The notes below the pieces were generated by a model that saw only the letters and a program-made list of their open reading frames with translations, did not search any database and was not told the origin of the DNA. 64,000 bases of DNA from positions 41,519,822 to 41,583,821 of the forward strand of contig OX365955.1 in NCBI GenBank assembly GCA_947247005.1. Reading direction: 5' to 3'. The position numbers and the translations under genes are program-made. The first letter of the stretch is position 1. Each line of letters opens with the position of its first letter. This DNA is from Spisula solida. Lineage: Eukaryota > Mollusca > Bivalvia > Venerida > Mactridae. Of this stretch, positions 1-10,858 are shown piece after piece.

Positions 1-989
1 GGGAATATAGAAGGTGCGTTGAATTTGTAAAAAAATGTTACGTCGAAGAATAAATGCTTGCAAAATCATTCATTCTCGTTGGCAATTAAGTGTTTCGTTT
101 TGTTGAAAATAATAAAAATGTCATTGTCTCGAGTGTTTAAATTAATAGGATAACAAAATGTTTCAAAGTTTATTGGCAAAATCGGCACAGAAGTGCATAT
201 GGCAATAAACAACCATTGCAAATAAACGAACAATTGGAAGAAAAAGAAAGAAAAAAGAAATAAACAAACAATTGAAAGAAAAAAAGAAACAACCAAAAGA
301 ATGGAAAAAAGATACAAATAAATAAAAAAATGTTATAGGAATGGACGCCCCATTGTTAGGTACACATAATGTCGTAGTCATTACATAGTATTGCGGTCTG
401 ATGAAACAATTTCAAACAGAGCCCATTCACTACTAACATAACCAATGTTTGGTTCATGAACTTCTTCTTTACTATGTCGGTGAACGTTTATAAAACAGGG
501 GAGATAAACATACAGAGCATGTTGAATAGTTGACTGTGAGTGGGTGCGCGCATATAGCATTTCATTTCTATACGTGTGAAAATGTTCCTTCATTTCTATA
601 CATATGACACGGTTTACAAAACTAGATAAATGTAACATCTATGTCTAAAAAACAAGAAAGGACTCAGTGCCAATCTAAACTTCATTTCTATCAATTCAAA
701 CCAGTTGTAAACATGTAATACATTGATATAGTGACCGACATTCTGTATTTGTTTAAGTAGAAGACATTTTAGGCTTGCAAGTTGTATTAGTTTATTTGAC
801 CTCAAAAACACAAATTTACTGTTTGATGTGTTGACATGTTTGTTACAATATTCATGGCTAATGTTGACTCTTCACAACGTTTTCTTCCGAACAATAACAT
901 GACTTAAATTGTTCCGTATCGCGGCTTCAGAACCACATCTTGTTCGACCTACCCACCGTACCATATCGATGTATATTCTGCTCAATATA
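1..989. other. AT-rich DNA, no gene seen
   Basis: This stretch lies upstream of the protease exons and may be intron or intergenic. It is AT-rich, with A-rich runs near 235-330. Short open frames exist on both strands, but none has a recognisable motif or convincing splice sites. I looked for missing protease exons (the His exon with an AAHC-like motif and the Asp exon) and saw none. Confidence 0.5.
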
Positions 990-1404
990 CACTGCCCACC
1001 AAACATAAGTATACAGATGTTATTTGCCCACTTACTTGCCTGTATTAATACTATCTGCAGAACAGCGAAGCAACAATATATTCGAAGAAAAGGAATATCT
1101 GTGTTTGTTACATGGAAAGGGGATACATTAATTGATACCCTAGGTGCAAAATCTAAAGTTTCTTTGTCCCTCCTGAATGGTAACTTTATCATTAAAAGAT
1201 GGAAATTTCAGCCTTTTTGATCACATGGTTATTTTAGTTCCAAACATCTTCATCATTATTTATATCTCTATTTTGCCTCATTTAGTAACTATAGTTTCAG
1301 AAACTAGTAAAATTATGACCGTCTGATCAACAGATATTGAATAATTTAACCAAGTTTAATTTTGCAACAATTATTTACTGTATACTTATTTTTGGTGGGC
1401 ACTG
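990..1404. mobile_element. MITE with TA flanks (Tc1/mariner type)
   Basis: The left end begins CACTGCCCACCAAACATAAG and the right end is its inverted counterpart, finishing CTTATTTTTGGTGGGCACTG. About 25 of the 27 terminal bases pair. A TA dinucleotide lies directly outside each end (988-989 and 1405-1406), as expected for a Tc1/mariner target duplication. The ~415-bp body encodes no recognisable transposase, so this is probably a non-autonomous copy. Short open frames cross it but look like chance. Confidence 0.55.
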
Positions 1405-2006
1405 TATGTGTTCTCATGTACGTATTTCTGATGGCACGTGGAATATTACTATTGCGAATCGTCCAACTAGATATTTTAAATTTTATGCATGTGTGTATGA
1501 ATCCGTAACCTTTGATGGTATGGCAAGCCGTATTACACAAGGAGCTCGGTCTTGCTCACATAACAACCGGGAAATACCTCCATAGCGTTTACTTTTTTAT
1601 CAATTAGTGGCCAATTCAGGATCGAAAGATTTGGGGTACGCTATCTAGCTGAGTGATTCCATAGACGAAAGCACGGTTTCTCCTTTCTTGGCGCTTAGCG
1701 CTGAAAAAAGGTTTATCGGTATTATCTCGAACTATCGAGGCTATATCAAATTTGGTATGATATGTGTTTCATATAACTTAAAGTCATTGATTATAATCAA
1801 CATTAAATAGCGAAACTGAGTACGATAAAGGCATTTAAGTTAGTGACATGATAGTATAGATAAAGTTCACGTTATAAAAGTTGGCCTAAACAAATCATCA
1901 TATTGTTAATATTTATACTCGCCAAACATCTGAAATGCAAAATGTGCTAAATTTTTCCCCGTGGAAATATGCACTTAAATACAGAAATCCGAATATTACA
2001 TTTCAG
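1405..2006. other. probable intron sequence before protease exon
   Basis: No feature is recognised here apart from the splice acceptor that ends it (TTACATTTCAG at 1996-2006). It is probably intron of the serine protease gene. Confidence 0.4.
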
Positions 2007-2152
2007 GCTCGGTGTATGAACTGCATATATCGGATTATCTACAACAAAGTAGAATGACAGTCATGTCGCAGCATGAGTGTCGTAAGATATATGGCAATAA
2101 TATAATAGAGACCCAGATTTGTATTCAGAATGAACACGCCTCTTCATGTTTG
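2007..2152 (+). CDS. chymotrypsin-like serine protease, penultimate exon
   Basis: This is an internal coding exon of a secreted S1A-family peptidase. It is bounded by an acceptor (TTTCAG, AG at 2005-2006) and a donor (GTGAGT at 2153). It enters in phase 1 and leaves in phase 0, giving 48 full codons. The peptide contains LQQSRMTVMSQHEC, the usual strand before Cys168 in chymotrypsin numbering, then QIC (Cys182) and finally ASSCL (Cys191). By alignment from memory, residues 189 and 190 are both Ser. Ser189 is the chymotrypsin-type base of the S1 pocket, while trypsins have Asp189, so a preference for bulky non-basic side chains is inferred. The exon ends just before the Gly-Asp-Ser motif of the next exon. 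The exons carrying the catalytic His and Asp were not found and probably lie to the left of the window. Confidence 0.85.
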
Positions 2153-2661
2153 GTGAGTATCTAGTCCATTTAATTGATGACATCATAAACGAAGGTACAT
2201 TTTTAATATTTAAAACTATAATGCGAGGAAGCTACAAATGAGAAGTAAGGCGTCAGCGCTACAACCCCTAGGCGGATGGTAACTGGACACATAAACGTAT
2301 GTATATACTAGTACTGTTTAATAAATAAGTACTAACATCTTCATTTACTAGTCATCAAAGTACATAGTGTATGATCACAATGTCATTAGATTCTAGGCAG
2401 TCAACCGTTATGGTAAGACAACTAATCCATATTACACACAGAATGTCTACTACAAGAATATATCTCAAAATATGGGTCAAATGTGATTTCAGATAGCTTC
2501 AAATAGGGCCAAGTTGATAAGTATATAGGACCCCGAGTTACTTTCAGGTGACACGTAAACATACAGTATACAATCAATATTGAATTTATATGATGTTCAA
2601 TAAATATATACATGTTATTCATGTTAACTATACGACACGATTACATTGTTTGTATTTTCAG

Positions 2662-2832
2662 GGCGACAGCGGGAGTCCACTGGTTTGTTCTACAGGAAGA
2701 ACGTGGGCGTTCGTCGGTATTGCATCATGGGTAGGCAGTGACACGTGTTCCCCGCTCTATCCTAATGTTTATACACGTGTATCTTCGTATGAGCACTGGA
2801 TACGCAGTGTAATGGGACAAACGGAATACTAA
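2662..2832 (+). CDS. chymotrypsin-like serine protease, terminal exon
   Basis: This last exon follows a good acceptor (TTGTATTTTCAG, AG at 2660-2661) and runs 56 codons to TAA at 2830-2832. It opens with GDSGSPLVC, which carries the catalytic Ser195. The usual second Gly of GDSGGP is Ser here, a variant that does occur in the family. Then come VGIASWVG (Ser214-Trp215) and DTC (Cys220, the partner of Cys191), and PNVYTRVSSYEHWIRSV, the C-terminal strand and helix. Val follows Ser214-Trp215 where chymotrypsin and trypsin have Gly216, and there is one extra residue before Cys220. This may reshape or narrow the S1 entrance in an elastase-like way. The protein ends GQTEY. It joins in phase 0 to the exon at 2007-2152 across a 509-bp intron. 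No motif is broken, so it looks functional. Confidence 0.92.
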   Translation, partial: GDSGSPLVCSTGRTWAFVGIASWVGSDTCSPLYPNVYTRVSSYEHWIRSVMGQTEY

Positions 2833-3770
2833 TCTTGCACGCGCACAAATTTCAACAACACTATCCAAGTTTAATACTTAACACCAGAGACACCCATCTA
2901 CTGTTTTATCAAAGCTCTTATGGAAATCTAAATATTTAATTGATAGTTACTGTCCGAGGCATTCATAAAAGCTAAATGGCGTGTCTGTCTGCGAGGCAAA
3001 TAAGTAGTTAAAACTTAAATTATTTATCATTAATTTTCTTTAAAAGTATTTTAAATGAATTCGCAATACTGACAATGATTTAGTTCATGAACTTTACCAA
3101 ACCATAGCTATCCATAAATTGAAGTTGTTAAAAGAGTTTTCAGAATTCAAATTTGAATAATTTTAAAATTCCTGTAAGTGCTTTGATAATACATAGCGCT
3201 GATTCATTAATAACGTACAATTCCTGACAAGAGAATTGCTATGCTGTGTGCATCATCTCTATATTGGCTTTTTAATATGATTAGTGATTGGCCTATTAAA
3301 CAACTGAATGACAATCTAGAAAATGTATAGAAATGGGCCTGTAAGGATACAGTACAGGATCTCCGCTAAAGGCTTAAATAAACATTTGCATCATCCAATA
3401 AGAGTTGCACGAGAGTATTCAACATCTTTAGTGCAAAATGTTTTTCAACAAAAGGAATTAGACACTGATGTAGCGGCTTAATAATTCCATGCAGAATTTG
3501 AATTAAATTCGGCCTTCAAAAGGTCGCTTGGACAGACTCATACAAAAGCAAAACCATTATATTACTTAGTAATATAAATACAATTCATACTAACATGATC
3601 TACTTGATTACACTTTACTATCTATCTACTGATTACGTTGGTCATAATATCGAGGCTGAAAAACAGCATACTGTAACTGTGACAAAAGAATTGCTTATTG
3701 TGTTTTAAGGTTGTATTGTTATTGAGGTGGTCGTTATATTCAGTGTATTTTATCAGAAACTCGTGCATTA
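2833..3770. other. protease 3' flank, no further gene seen
   Basis: This is the likely 3' UTR followed by intergenic DNA. An AATAAA occurs near 3375 (within CTTAAATAAAC) and could be a poly(A) signal, about 540 bp after the stop codon. Nothing else is recognised. Confidence 0.35.
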
Positions 3771-3965
3771 TGTTTTATGGCTCATTCAGCGTGGGCATTC
3801 AGCTGTTTGATTGCTGAACTTTTTGACAGCTGGGACTTGGGCGGATCATTTTCTCGTTCGGCTGTGTGTTGGGCATTGTGCCATATATGTTTTTATGTTT
3901 TCTGTGCTCGGCTGGTTAAGTTGGGTGTTGCCTTCCCTGTCCGACTGAATATTAACTGTATGTAC
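3771..3965 (-). repeat. dispersed repeat family S, copy 1
   Basis: On the minus strand this carries the family-S signature GGACAGGGAAGGCA, followed by a stretch rich in CAGCCGAGCACAGAAAA. The same sequence recurs about ten times in the window, in both orientations. The longest open frame through it is repeat-derived and not a gene. The family is not identified; a SINE or the 3' end of a longer retroelement is possible. Confidence 0.6.
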
Positions 3966-3985
3966 CTAACTGTATTATAGTCGGA

Positions 3986-4602
3986 ATAAAATGTACAGTT
4001 GGAATATTGTGTTTCTTGTTCTTTAGTTTACAGTGCGAACGATTCAACTCAAAATTGACACTGAATCGCTAGTGCCATGCATGTCTCAATAGAAACGCTT
4101 TATTAAGTTATCCCGCATAGGAATGCCAATAAATCACGAAATACAACCAGCGAATGTCCTATATATATCGTTGTCATCTCTGAATTAGTTGTGTATTATT
4201 TAGCCATTTCCTTAAACATCTAGTAAAGTTCTCGACTATGGGGATATACTTCAAAGAAACTTAAGTCTTATAATAATTAAATGTGTTGCTTGTGATTGAT
4301 ATACTATAAATAGCAAATGTTCAATTATGTCAACTTGAGAATCATTCGAATAGATGTGAGCATTGGAATGTAATGACTAAGCATTAGGAGGTTTTTCACA
4401 ATTTGTCGTTGAAAAATAGCTTGATAGCTTGTTAAAATTTGTAAAAGAAAGTTTCAAGAATATGAAACTCTGTCCGTGAAATAACTTACTTCAATTATGA
4501 TTTTATCTGACTATGTTTTAGCAATATTGGTCAAATAACCATACCTTTAGAGCAGTTTTCTTAATATTTATAGACCACCTGTCGTATTTAAGAAATTATA
4601 TA
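3986..4602. other. no feature recognised
   Basis: AT-rich DNA between repeat S copy 1 and the family-A element. No open frame, tRNA-like box or clear repeat was seen. Confidence 0.4.
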
Positions 4603-4764
4603 TGAGCCAGTCTCCAGAAAAACTTGCTATATTGACATCATATAATTACTGCATGTAACAAGCTTTTAAAAAGCTTTCAAATAAGACAAAATCACATATC
4701 AATAGATTAAATTTTAAGTCATTTATCCATATATTACCATATCTTAGCTTTAAAATTACTTAGG

Positions 4765-7204
4765 AAATAGATCGCTGTTTTGCGCGATATACCGGTGAAT
4801 AGATAACGGTTTAGAGTTCATATGCGTAGGAATTAATCACGAAGGCCGTAGGCAATATCAGACATGGTTGTCCACGCATAGTCTCAGATTTTCAAAATAT
4901 TTTGCCCCTTTTTTAGTATTCACCTACGTAAATGATTTCTGGGGTCAAAACTTTATTTTCACTACCGTTGCTATGGCAACCGAGGAAATTCAATTTTTCG
5001 CTATTTTTCACTTTTTATAAAAAATAATTTTGCAGTTTTTAAGCTTTTTTAAGATGAAATCGCGATAAAAATTGTCATGATGCACCCTTACATGTCACTA
5101 ATTATGTTACATAAACTATTATAGAACTATTTCTGATCAAAACATATGCTTCAAGTGATTTGAGATTTTCGTTATACTAATTCTCTTGGGACCCCCTATC
5201 TCAAACTCGTGGTTTAATAGAAACATGAAAAAGTGTGGTGTTTCAAAATGTATTTAAATGAGAATTGTGGGGATACAGATATCACATCCATATATTTGAA
5301 AACGGTTAATGTAGGTGTTTATTGTCTGAAGGGTTTCCCCATGGTGCAAACAAGATATTTTTTGTAAAATAATGCCAAAAAATGGCTTTTTTTCATTTTT
5401 ACAAAAATAGTATTTTTTTATAGATTTCACAATAATCGAAATATATGGTTGAAATTTTCATAATTTAGCATCGGCAAAGCATTAAAACAAAGCAACTGTC
5501 ACAATTAAGTGTTTAACGGTAAATTTATGTTAAATGATCACAAGATATTTGCAAAAAACATGTTTAAAACGAACCCCACCCACTTTTTTAACATTACGCA
5601 GGACTTCTTGTGAACCCTATTTCGTGTATAAATCGAAAAAAAGTAGTTTATTTGTGTGATTCTTCCTTGCATATGTCCGATAAAAACTCATGTTAAGTTT
5701 GTTAAAAAATAAATGAATAATTACTTTTCCGTTACCATGGTTACCAAGCAAACGGTGCAGAAAAAGGATGTAGGTGAAAAATGTTCAAATGAATGTTAAC
5801 AACTTACAATTCGTGACTCCTGTAATTTTGTTGTATATATTATATAGCATTGTTTCAGAAAAGATAGTGCTTCAATTATGGCTGATGTGTGGCTTAGTTA
5901 ATCTGGTAGTTACCATGGAAACCAAGGATGAAAGAAGGAAAAGGGCACTTTTTGACCGTATTTTCACAACTTTCACCAATCATGCTGCATACTTGCAGAT
6001 ATATGTTCTTTATATATCGTGTTGATCATCCTAATAGAATAGTGCTCCATTTCTTACTGGTGTATGACCATGTTATTATGGTAGTTACCATGGTAACCTT
6101 GCAAGAAGGAAGGCGAAAATCAGCTTAATTACTGTATGCTTTCAATTATCACAAATAATGCTCCATACCAGTAGATATTTAGTATTGATCTAAATTGTTA
6201 ATCATCCTAATTGATAAGTGATTTATATAAAACTGGTGAAGAACCATGTTATTATGAAAGTTACCATGGTAACCAAGCAAAAAAGGAATAAAAATCCACA
6301 TTCTGATTGTATTTTCACAATTTTCATCAATAATGCTGCATACAAGCAGATATATGTTATTGATACAGTTTGGCAATCATATGTATTGATATGTGCTCCA
6401 TTTCTAACAGAGGAAAGCCAATGTTATTATGGAAGTTACCATGGTAACCGAGGATGAAAGAAGGAAAAGGGCACTTTTTTACTTTATTTTTACAATTTTC
6501 ATTAAAAATGCTGCACTCAAGCCAATATATGTAATTGATTTAGTTTGTTAAACATCCTAATACAACAGTGCTCCATTTCGTACTGATGTATGACCATTTA
6601 TTATGGTAGTTGCCATGGTGACTAAGCAAGAAGGAAGGCGAAAATCCTCTTAATTCGATATGCCTTCAATTATCACCAATAATGCTCCATACTAGTATAT
6701 ACTTATTATTGATCTAGTTATTTAATCATCCTATTTGATAAGTGCTTTATTTCTGATTGATGAATAACCATGTTATAATGGAAGTTGCCATGGTAACCAA
6801 GCAAGAAAGGAAGAAAAATCCATCTTTTGATCGTATTTTCACAATTTTCAACAATAACGCTGCATACAAGCAGATATATGTTATTGATATAGTTTGGTAA
6901 TCATCGTTATTGATATGTGCTCCATTTCTAACTGAGACATGGCCATGTTAAAATGGACGTTACCATGGTAACGTAGCAAGATACATTGAAAAATCTACTG
7001 TTTGACCATATTTGCACAATTTTCATCAACAATACTGCATACAAGCAGATATATGATATATATTTTTACAATTTCACCAAGATTGCTTCAATTGTTCTTT
7101 AAATAGTTAGTAAATCATCCTCAATGATAAGTAAAATAACTATGCATATGAACGACAAACCGTGATCTATTCACCGGTATATCACGCAAAACAGCGATCT
7201 ATTT
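4765..7204. mobile_element. inner TIR element with tandem-repeat core (pearl-like)
   Basis: The left terminus AAATAGATCGCTGTTTTGCG recurs inverted at the right end (CGCAAAACAGCGATCTATTT). Pairing continues for about 64 bp with only about seven mismatches, through GATATACCGGTGAATAGAT. Between the ends lie an AT-rich leader (4830-5730), a block of ~175-bp tandem repeats (5733-7110) and a short right arm. Long TIRs around a core of ~160-180-bp repeats are the arrangement described for 'pearl' elements and related satellites of bivalves; membership is inferred from layout, not from a sequence match. There is no protein-coding capacity. Confidence 0.65.
5733..7110 (+). repeat. ~175-bp tandem repeat array (about 8 units)
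   Basis: The near-palindrome GTTACCATGGTAAC recurs at about 5733, 5909, 6082, 6258, 6434, 6607, 6782 and 6959, a spacing of 173-177 bp. The units also share AAGCAAGAAGGAAGGCGAAAA, CACAATTTTCA, AATGCTGCATACAAGCAGAT and a GTGCTCCATTT block. Successive units differ, and units of alternating subtype (AAGGGCACTTTTT versus CGAAAATC) suggest a higher-order dimer. Open frames of 65-83 codons here are by-products of the repeats. The array is the core of the inner TIR element. Confidence 0.8.
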
Positions 7205-7700
7205 GCATTCTAACACGTGTAATTTGTACAAATTTAAACGGACCGTTTTGTTTGCGAAGTTGGTGGGTTATTTATCATGTTGCTATAGACAACTTCCGCT
7301 GTTCAAAGAATCGTAACGTCCGCCCCTGGCTGTTTAAGCTTTACTATTATCTTTATTTGTCGCCAAACTGAAGCTTATTTAACGGCAACGTCCAATTACG
7401 TATTTCACGTTTACGCATATGAATTAATACATGCAAAAAGATGTTGCTAGAATATAAATATAATCGAATAAATAAACAGAAATGCTACGAGAAGAAAATT
7501 ACGCAAAACGTCGCGCTCTACGGCGACGTCACAATTCATGACGTCATGAAATAAACAAGACGTAAATTTCATTGATAAAAATCGCGAATTATACGCGGGA
7601 GATAAATTAAACAGCCGAAATTCTACCGTGATATACCATTTATTAGATAACGCTACAGCTCTATACGTTTACATGGAGCAAAATACAGACAGTGTTAGAA
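7205..7700. other. filler between inner element and family-A right arm
   Basis: About 500 bp with no match in the short family-A copies. It contains several GACGTCA/CGACGTCAC motifs (7535-7560) and, near 7630-7655, a direct degenerate echo of the inner element's end (GTGATATACC followed by TAGATAACG). It may be the remainder of a larger insertion of which the inner TIR element is a part. Confidence 0.35.
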
Positions 7701-8158
7701 TTATGAATAATGTCGAAATCATTTACTTCGTTGCTATGGTGACCAATTTCAGAAAAGTACTCTTATTGAGAAAACGAGGAGTTAGTTGTTTAAAACAGTA
7801 AAAATCTTTCTCTAACTGTGAACATTTACAATTTGGATGTATACTTTAAAACTTAAAACATCATTCTAAAACTTGAAACTATTTTGACCAGTTTACGTCA
7901 AGAATTGATCAAATGCAGTATTTATAAAGTACTTGTTACAACGACGTCGAATAACGTTTTAATGACGCTTGCGACGTCACGCAAAAAGGGTCTGAATAGG
8001 GCCTCAACTTAACAGCTGTAACTTCATTAAAATCATGATATTAACAAAATTTCTTTTGCAGTTTGCTTCATTAGGATTACTCTTTTAGATAATAAAAATC
8101 TCAAAATCAAATACACTGTGTTCTGTCAAAATAGCAGGTTTTCATGGAGACTGGCTCA

Positions 8159-8536
8159 TATATATGTGCATATGTTTTTATCGTAGAATTAAGAATGACC
8201 ACATGCACGGGTGTGTAGTAATTAAATCAAGTAGCACGAGCGATTTAATTGATGCATGCTAACGAATGATCATGCATGCTTTATTATATATAATAGATAA
8301 AACAGATATATGTATATACATAGTATTATTTTGACTCTAACATAACCAAACTTATGCAATCGACACCACAGCCAGACAATATAAGCTTGCACTTTTTTCT
8401 TCCTTGAAACGTTCATATGAAATTCGGTTGAACTGTGCTTTAACGTTGATTCAAGCACACTTACGTTTCCTCTTTCAGCCTATAGTTAAAGCTTGATTTG
8501 ACAATAATCGGTTTAGTCATGATCATGGCATCTTAG
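8159..8536. other. no gene; short inverted motif
   Basis: AT-rich DNA. A small imperfect inverted pair (AATTAAATCAAG and CGATTTAATTGATGC, about 8220-8260) resembles parts of the foldback sequences at 12.5 and 38.8 kb. Nothing else is recognised. Confidence 0.35.
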
Positions 8537-10214
8537 GATTCATGCGCTGACACATGCATAGGAGGGACTTAAAATAATCGTCATACAAGTACCTGTCTTG
8601 AGTTAATGACAAATACAAATGGACATTGTAGCCATTTGAGTATTGGTAAGTCTCTGTACTTATCTAATTTGTTTTATTACCTCGTTCATAACCATACATA
8701 TACGTGACAGTAAATGTCACAGCTCTGTTCTACAGGGGAAACTACGTGATGTTTGAACTGTATAGCGCAATGTGTTTTATAGTATTGCGCCAATGCAAGC
8801 AATGTCTTTTAATACATTTACAATTTTGCTTACATGTAAAATTTCGGCGCTATTTTCTGATATGTTATTTTGTACCAATCGCTGATATTTAACCTCTTTA
8901 TTCCACGGAAATAAACGGTACATTATGTGTAACTTAGTTGTCTTTTTTGCGATAACATAATGGAAATCTCAGGAACAACAATGTCTTGGTCGCGACCATA
9001 ATAACATTATAAACAATAGTAGTGTTCCAGAGGTTGTCAAACTCTACCACGGATTTAGACCGAGAAATAAATTATATGGTTCACGGACCTGTCATGTTCT
9101 TAAACATCCAATAGAAATAAAACAAAGCTAGTAGTATCTACAATAATTAATAAAAGACACCTACTTAAGCAGACTTATATACTCTATCTTCAATTAAAAT
9201 TTCTATTTCTACTTTGTTGCATATTCACTTTGTGATACATTCAATTTATGTGTGCATTTCTTCATTGAATGCGGGAAACAAGTAACTCTATAAATATACA
9301 ACGATGTCTTAAGTAGTATACATGTATCCCCAAATGCTCGTGATATTATTTATTCATGTCAAATTACGATTTATTATATGTCTCTATAACATAATTACCA
9401 TATATTGGACCATAAAATAGGAGAAACCTATCTCGGTGTCCATTGAGCGCGTAATCCAACACCTTAAATATGATTGTGGCAATGTATTATGTGCTCGTTT
9501 ATCGTAATTCTGGACACATCTATTTGAATCCAGACTAAACCACATTTCTGCGGGAGATGCTTTGCACGTACCTCTCTACGTAGACAACTATAATTACGGC
9601 TACGGATGATCAAGTATAACATTCATGTATAAAACTGTACACTAAATATTTGATATGTTCCCTAAGGATTTTGTACAAGATCTACTGATTGGGTACTGTG
9701 ACCATCGGTTTGTCCAGTGGTTGTAGTCGTTGCCGTCGGAGCACTGCGTCCAACCATTTGACACAAGCCGAATAGGAAGATACCTTTCTAGCTTACAGAT
9801 TGACGTCAGTGTCTGTTTGTCAAATTTACTACACTAACTAGACATGTGCCACTGACACAATATTCAACGATAAAGTGAATATGAACAGTTATCGACATAT
9901 TTAATTAATTTTACATCCGATTCGATAGTAGTTCAACTTTCGGATGCGTATATTACTTTGTGTAACCGGGAAAGCTTCATTCTTGTCGGTTAAATGTAAC
10001 GTGCAGACAGATATAAATCAACCCAAATTGATCGTTTTCATTCGCGTAGTTTATAATCAAGTTATCATGCATGAGAATTCGTATATAATATAATTGTAAC
10101 GGTAAAAGCCGTCGGCGAACGTACGCAACTTTGCTGTTAATACACTTCATTATAATGAGGATATTTTATGAAGAGAAATATTGAGGTAACTAGTCTCAGA
10201 AATTGTTATATGTA

Positions 10215-10386
10215 CGAGGGGTGGTCCAGAATTACGTGGACTTTTGCTATAAAACGTTTATTTAAGGTCGGATCGGTATGAAAGTTAACAAAAGCAGCTT
10301 TTATCTATTATGAACATGAATCACACCATATTTTGACAAACAATTATTTGCATCAAAAGTTATACGCTACCATAGCAACACATAAA
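10215..10386. mobile_element. short mariner-like insertion, one end only
   Basis: Block P copy 2 reads straight through this site (GTTATATGTAGTTTGGAGA), while copy 1 has ~172 extra bases starting CGAGGGGTGGTCCAG after a TA. This start resembles the mariner-type end CGAGGGGTGTTC at 15445. The right end shows no matching inverted repeat, so the insertion is probably a truncated copy. Confidence 0.5.
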
Positions 10387-10489
10387 TAGTTTGGAGATAG
10401 ATGTAATATGAATGGGGAGATTTCCATGTCAAGTTGAATTCAAAGACAACTCTGGGATCTTAAACTGATATACGAGTTTCAATGTAGTT

Positions 10490-10858
10490 CAGAATGCTAA
10501 GGTGTATTATATCGTTCCTCAAAGATAAGAACAAACAGAATGCTAAGGTGTAGTATATCGTTCCTCAAAGATACGAACAAACAGAATGCTAAGGTGTAGT
10601 ATATCGTTCCTCAAAGATACGACAATACAGAATGCTAAGGTGTAGTATATCGTTCCTCAAAGATACGAACAAACAGAATGCTAAGGTGTAGTATATCGTT
10701 CCTCAAAGATACGAACAAACAGAATGCTAAGGTGTAGTATATCGTTCCTCAAATATACGAACAAACAGAATGCTAAGGTGTAGTTTATCGTTCCTCAAAG
10801 ATACGAACAAACAGAATGCTAAGGTGTAGTATATCGTTCCTCAAAGATACGAACAAAT
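10490..10858 (+). repeat. 46-bp minisatellite, eight units
   Basis: There are eight nearly identical head-to-tail copies of a 46-bp unit beginning CAGAATGCTAAGGTGTAGTA and ending AAAGATACGAACAAA. The first unit is the most divergent. The related blocks hold a single unit at the same place (about 17071-17115 in copy 2, and about 25090-25142 inverted in copy 3). The array therefore expanded after the duplication, and high unit identity suggests this was recent. Confidence 0.92.

Larger units (their letters stand above)
4603..8158. mobile_element. family-A TIR element, 3.56-kb copy carrying an insertion
   Basis: The left end reads TGAGCCAGTCTCCAGAAAAA and the right end is its inverted complement, ending TGGAGACTGGCTCA, with TATA-rich DNA outside both. 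Two shorter copies with the same ends (41398-42000 and 54898-55459) show what the uninterrupted element looks like. Its outer parts match them: TGACATCATATAATTAC at the left, and GTTGCTATGGTGACCAATTT plus GACGTCAC motifs at the right. About 2.9 kb in the middle (roughly 4763-7700) is absent from the short copies and holds a second TIR element with tandem repeats. No transposase is visible, so the copy is non-autonomous. Confidence 0.75.

Noticed and set aside
872..1220. Overlapping ~100-codon frames on both strands
   Set aside because: No domain, no splice support, and the region overlaps a TIR element. Open frames of this length occur by chance across the window.
1337..1585. 82-codon frame upstream of the protease exons, considered as an earlier protease exon
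   Set aside because: The FGGHC wording is only superficially protease-like. There is no AAHC, no matching phase-1 donor before 2007, and its start lies inside a MITE.
5774..6457. Several 66-83-codon frames
   Set aside because: They recur with the ~175-bp tandem repeat and change frame between units, so they are products of the repeat.
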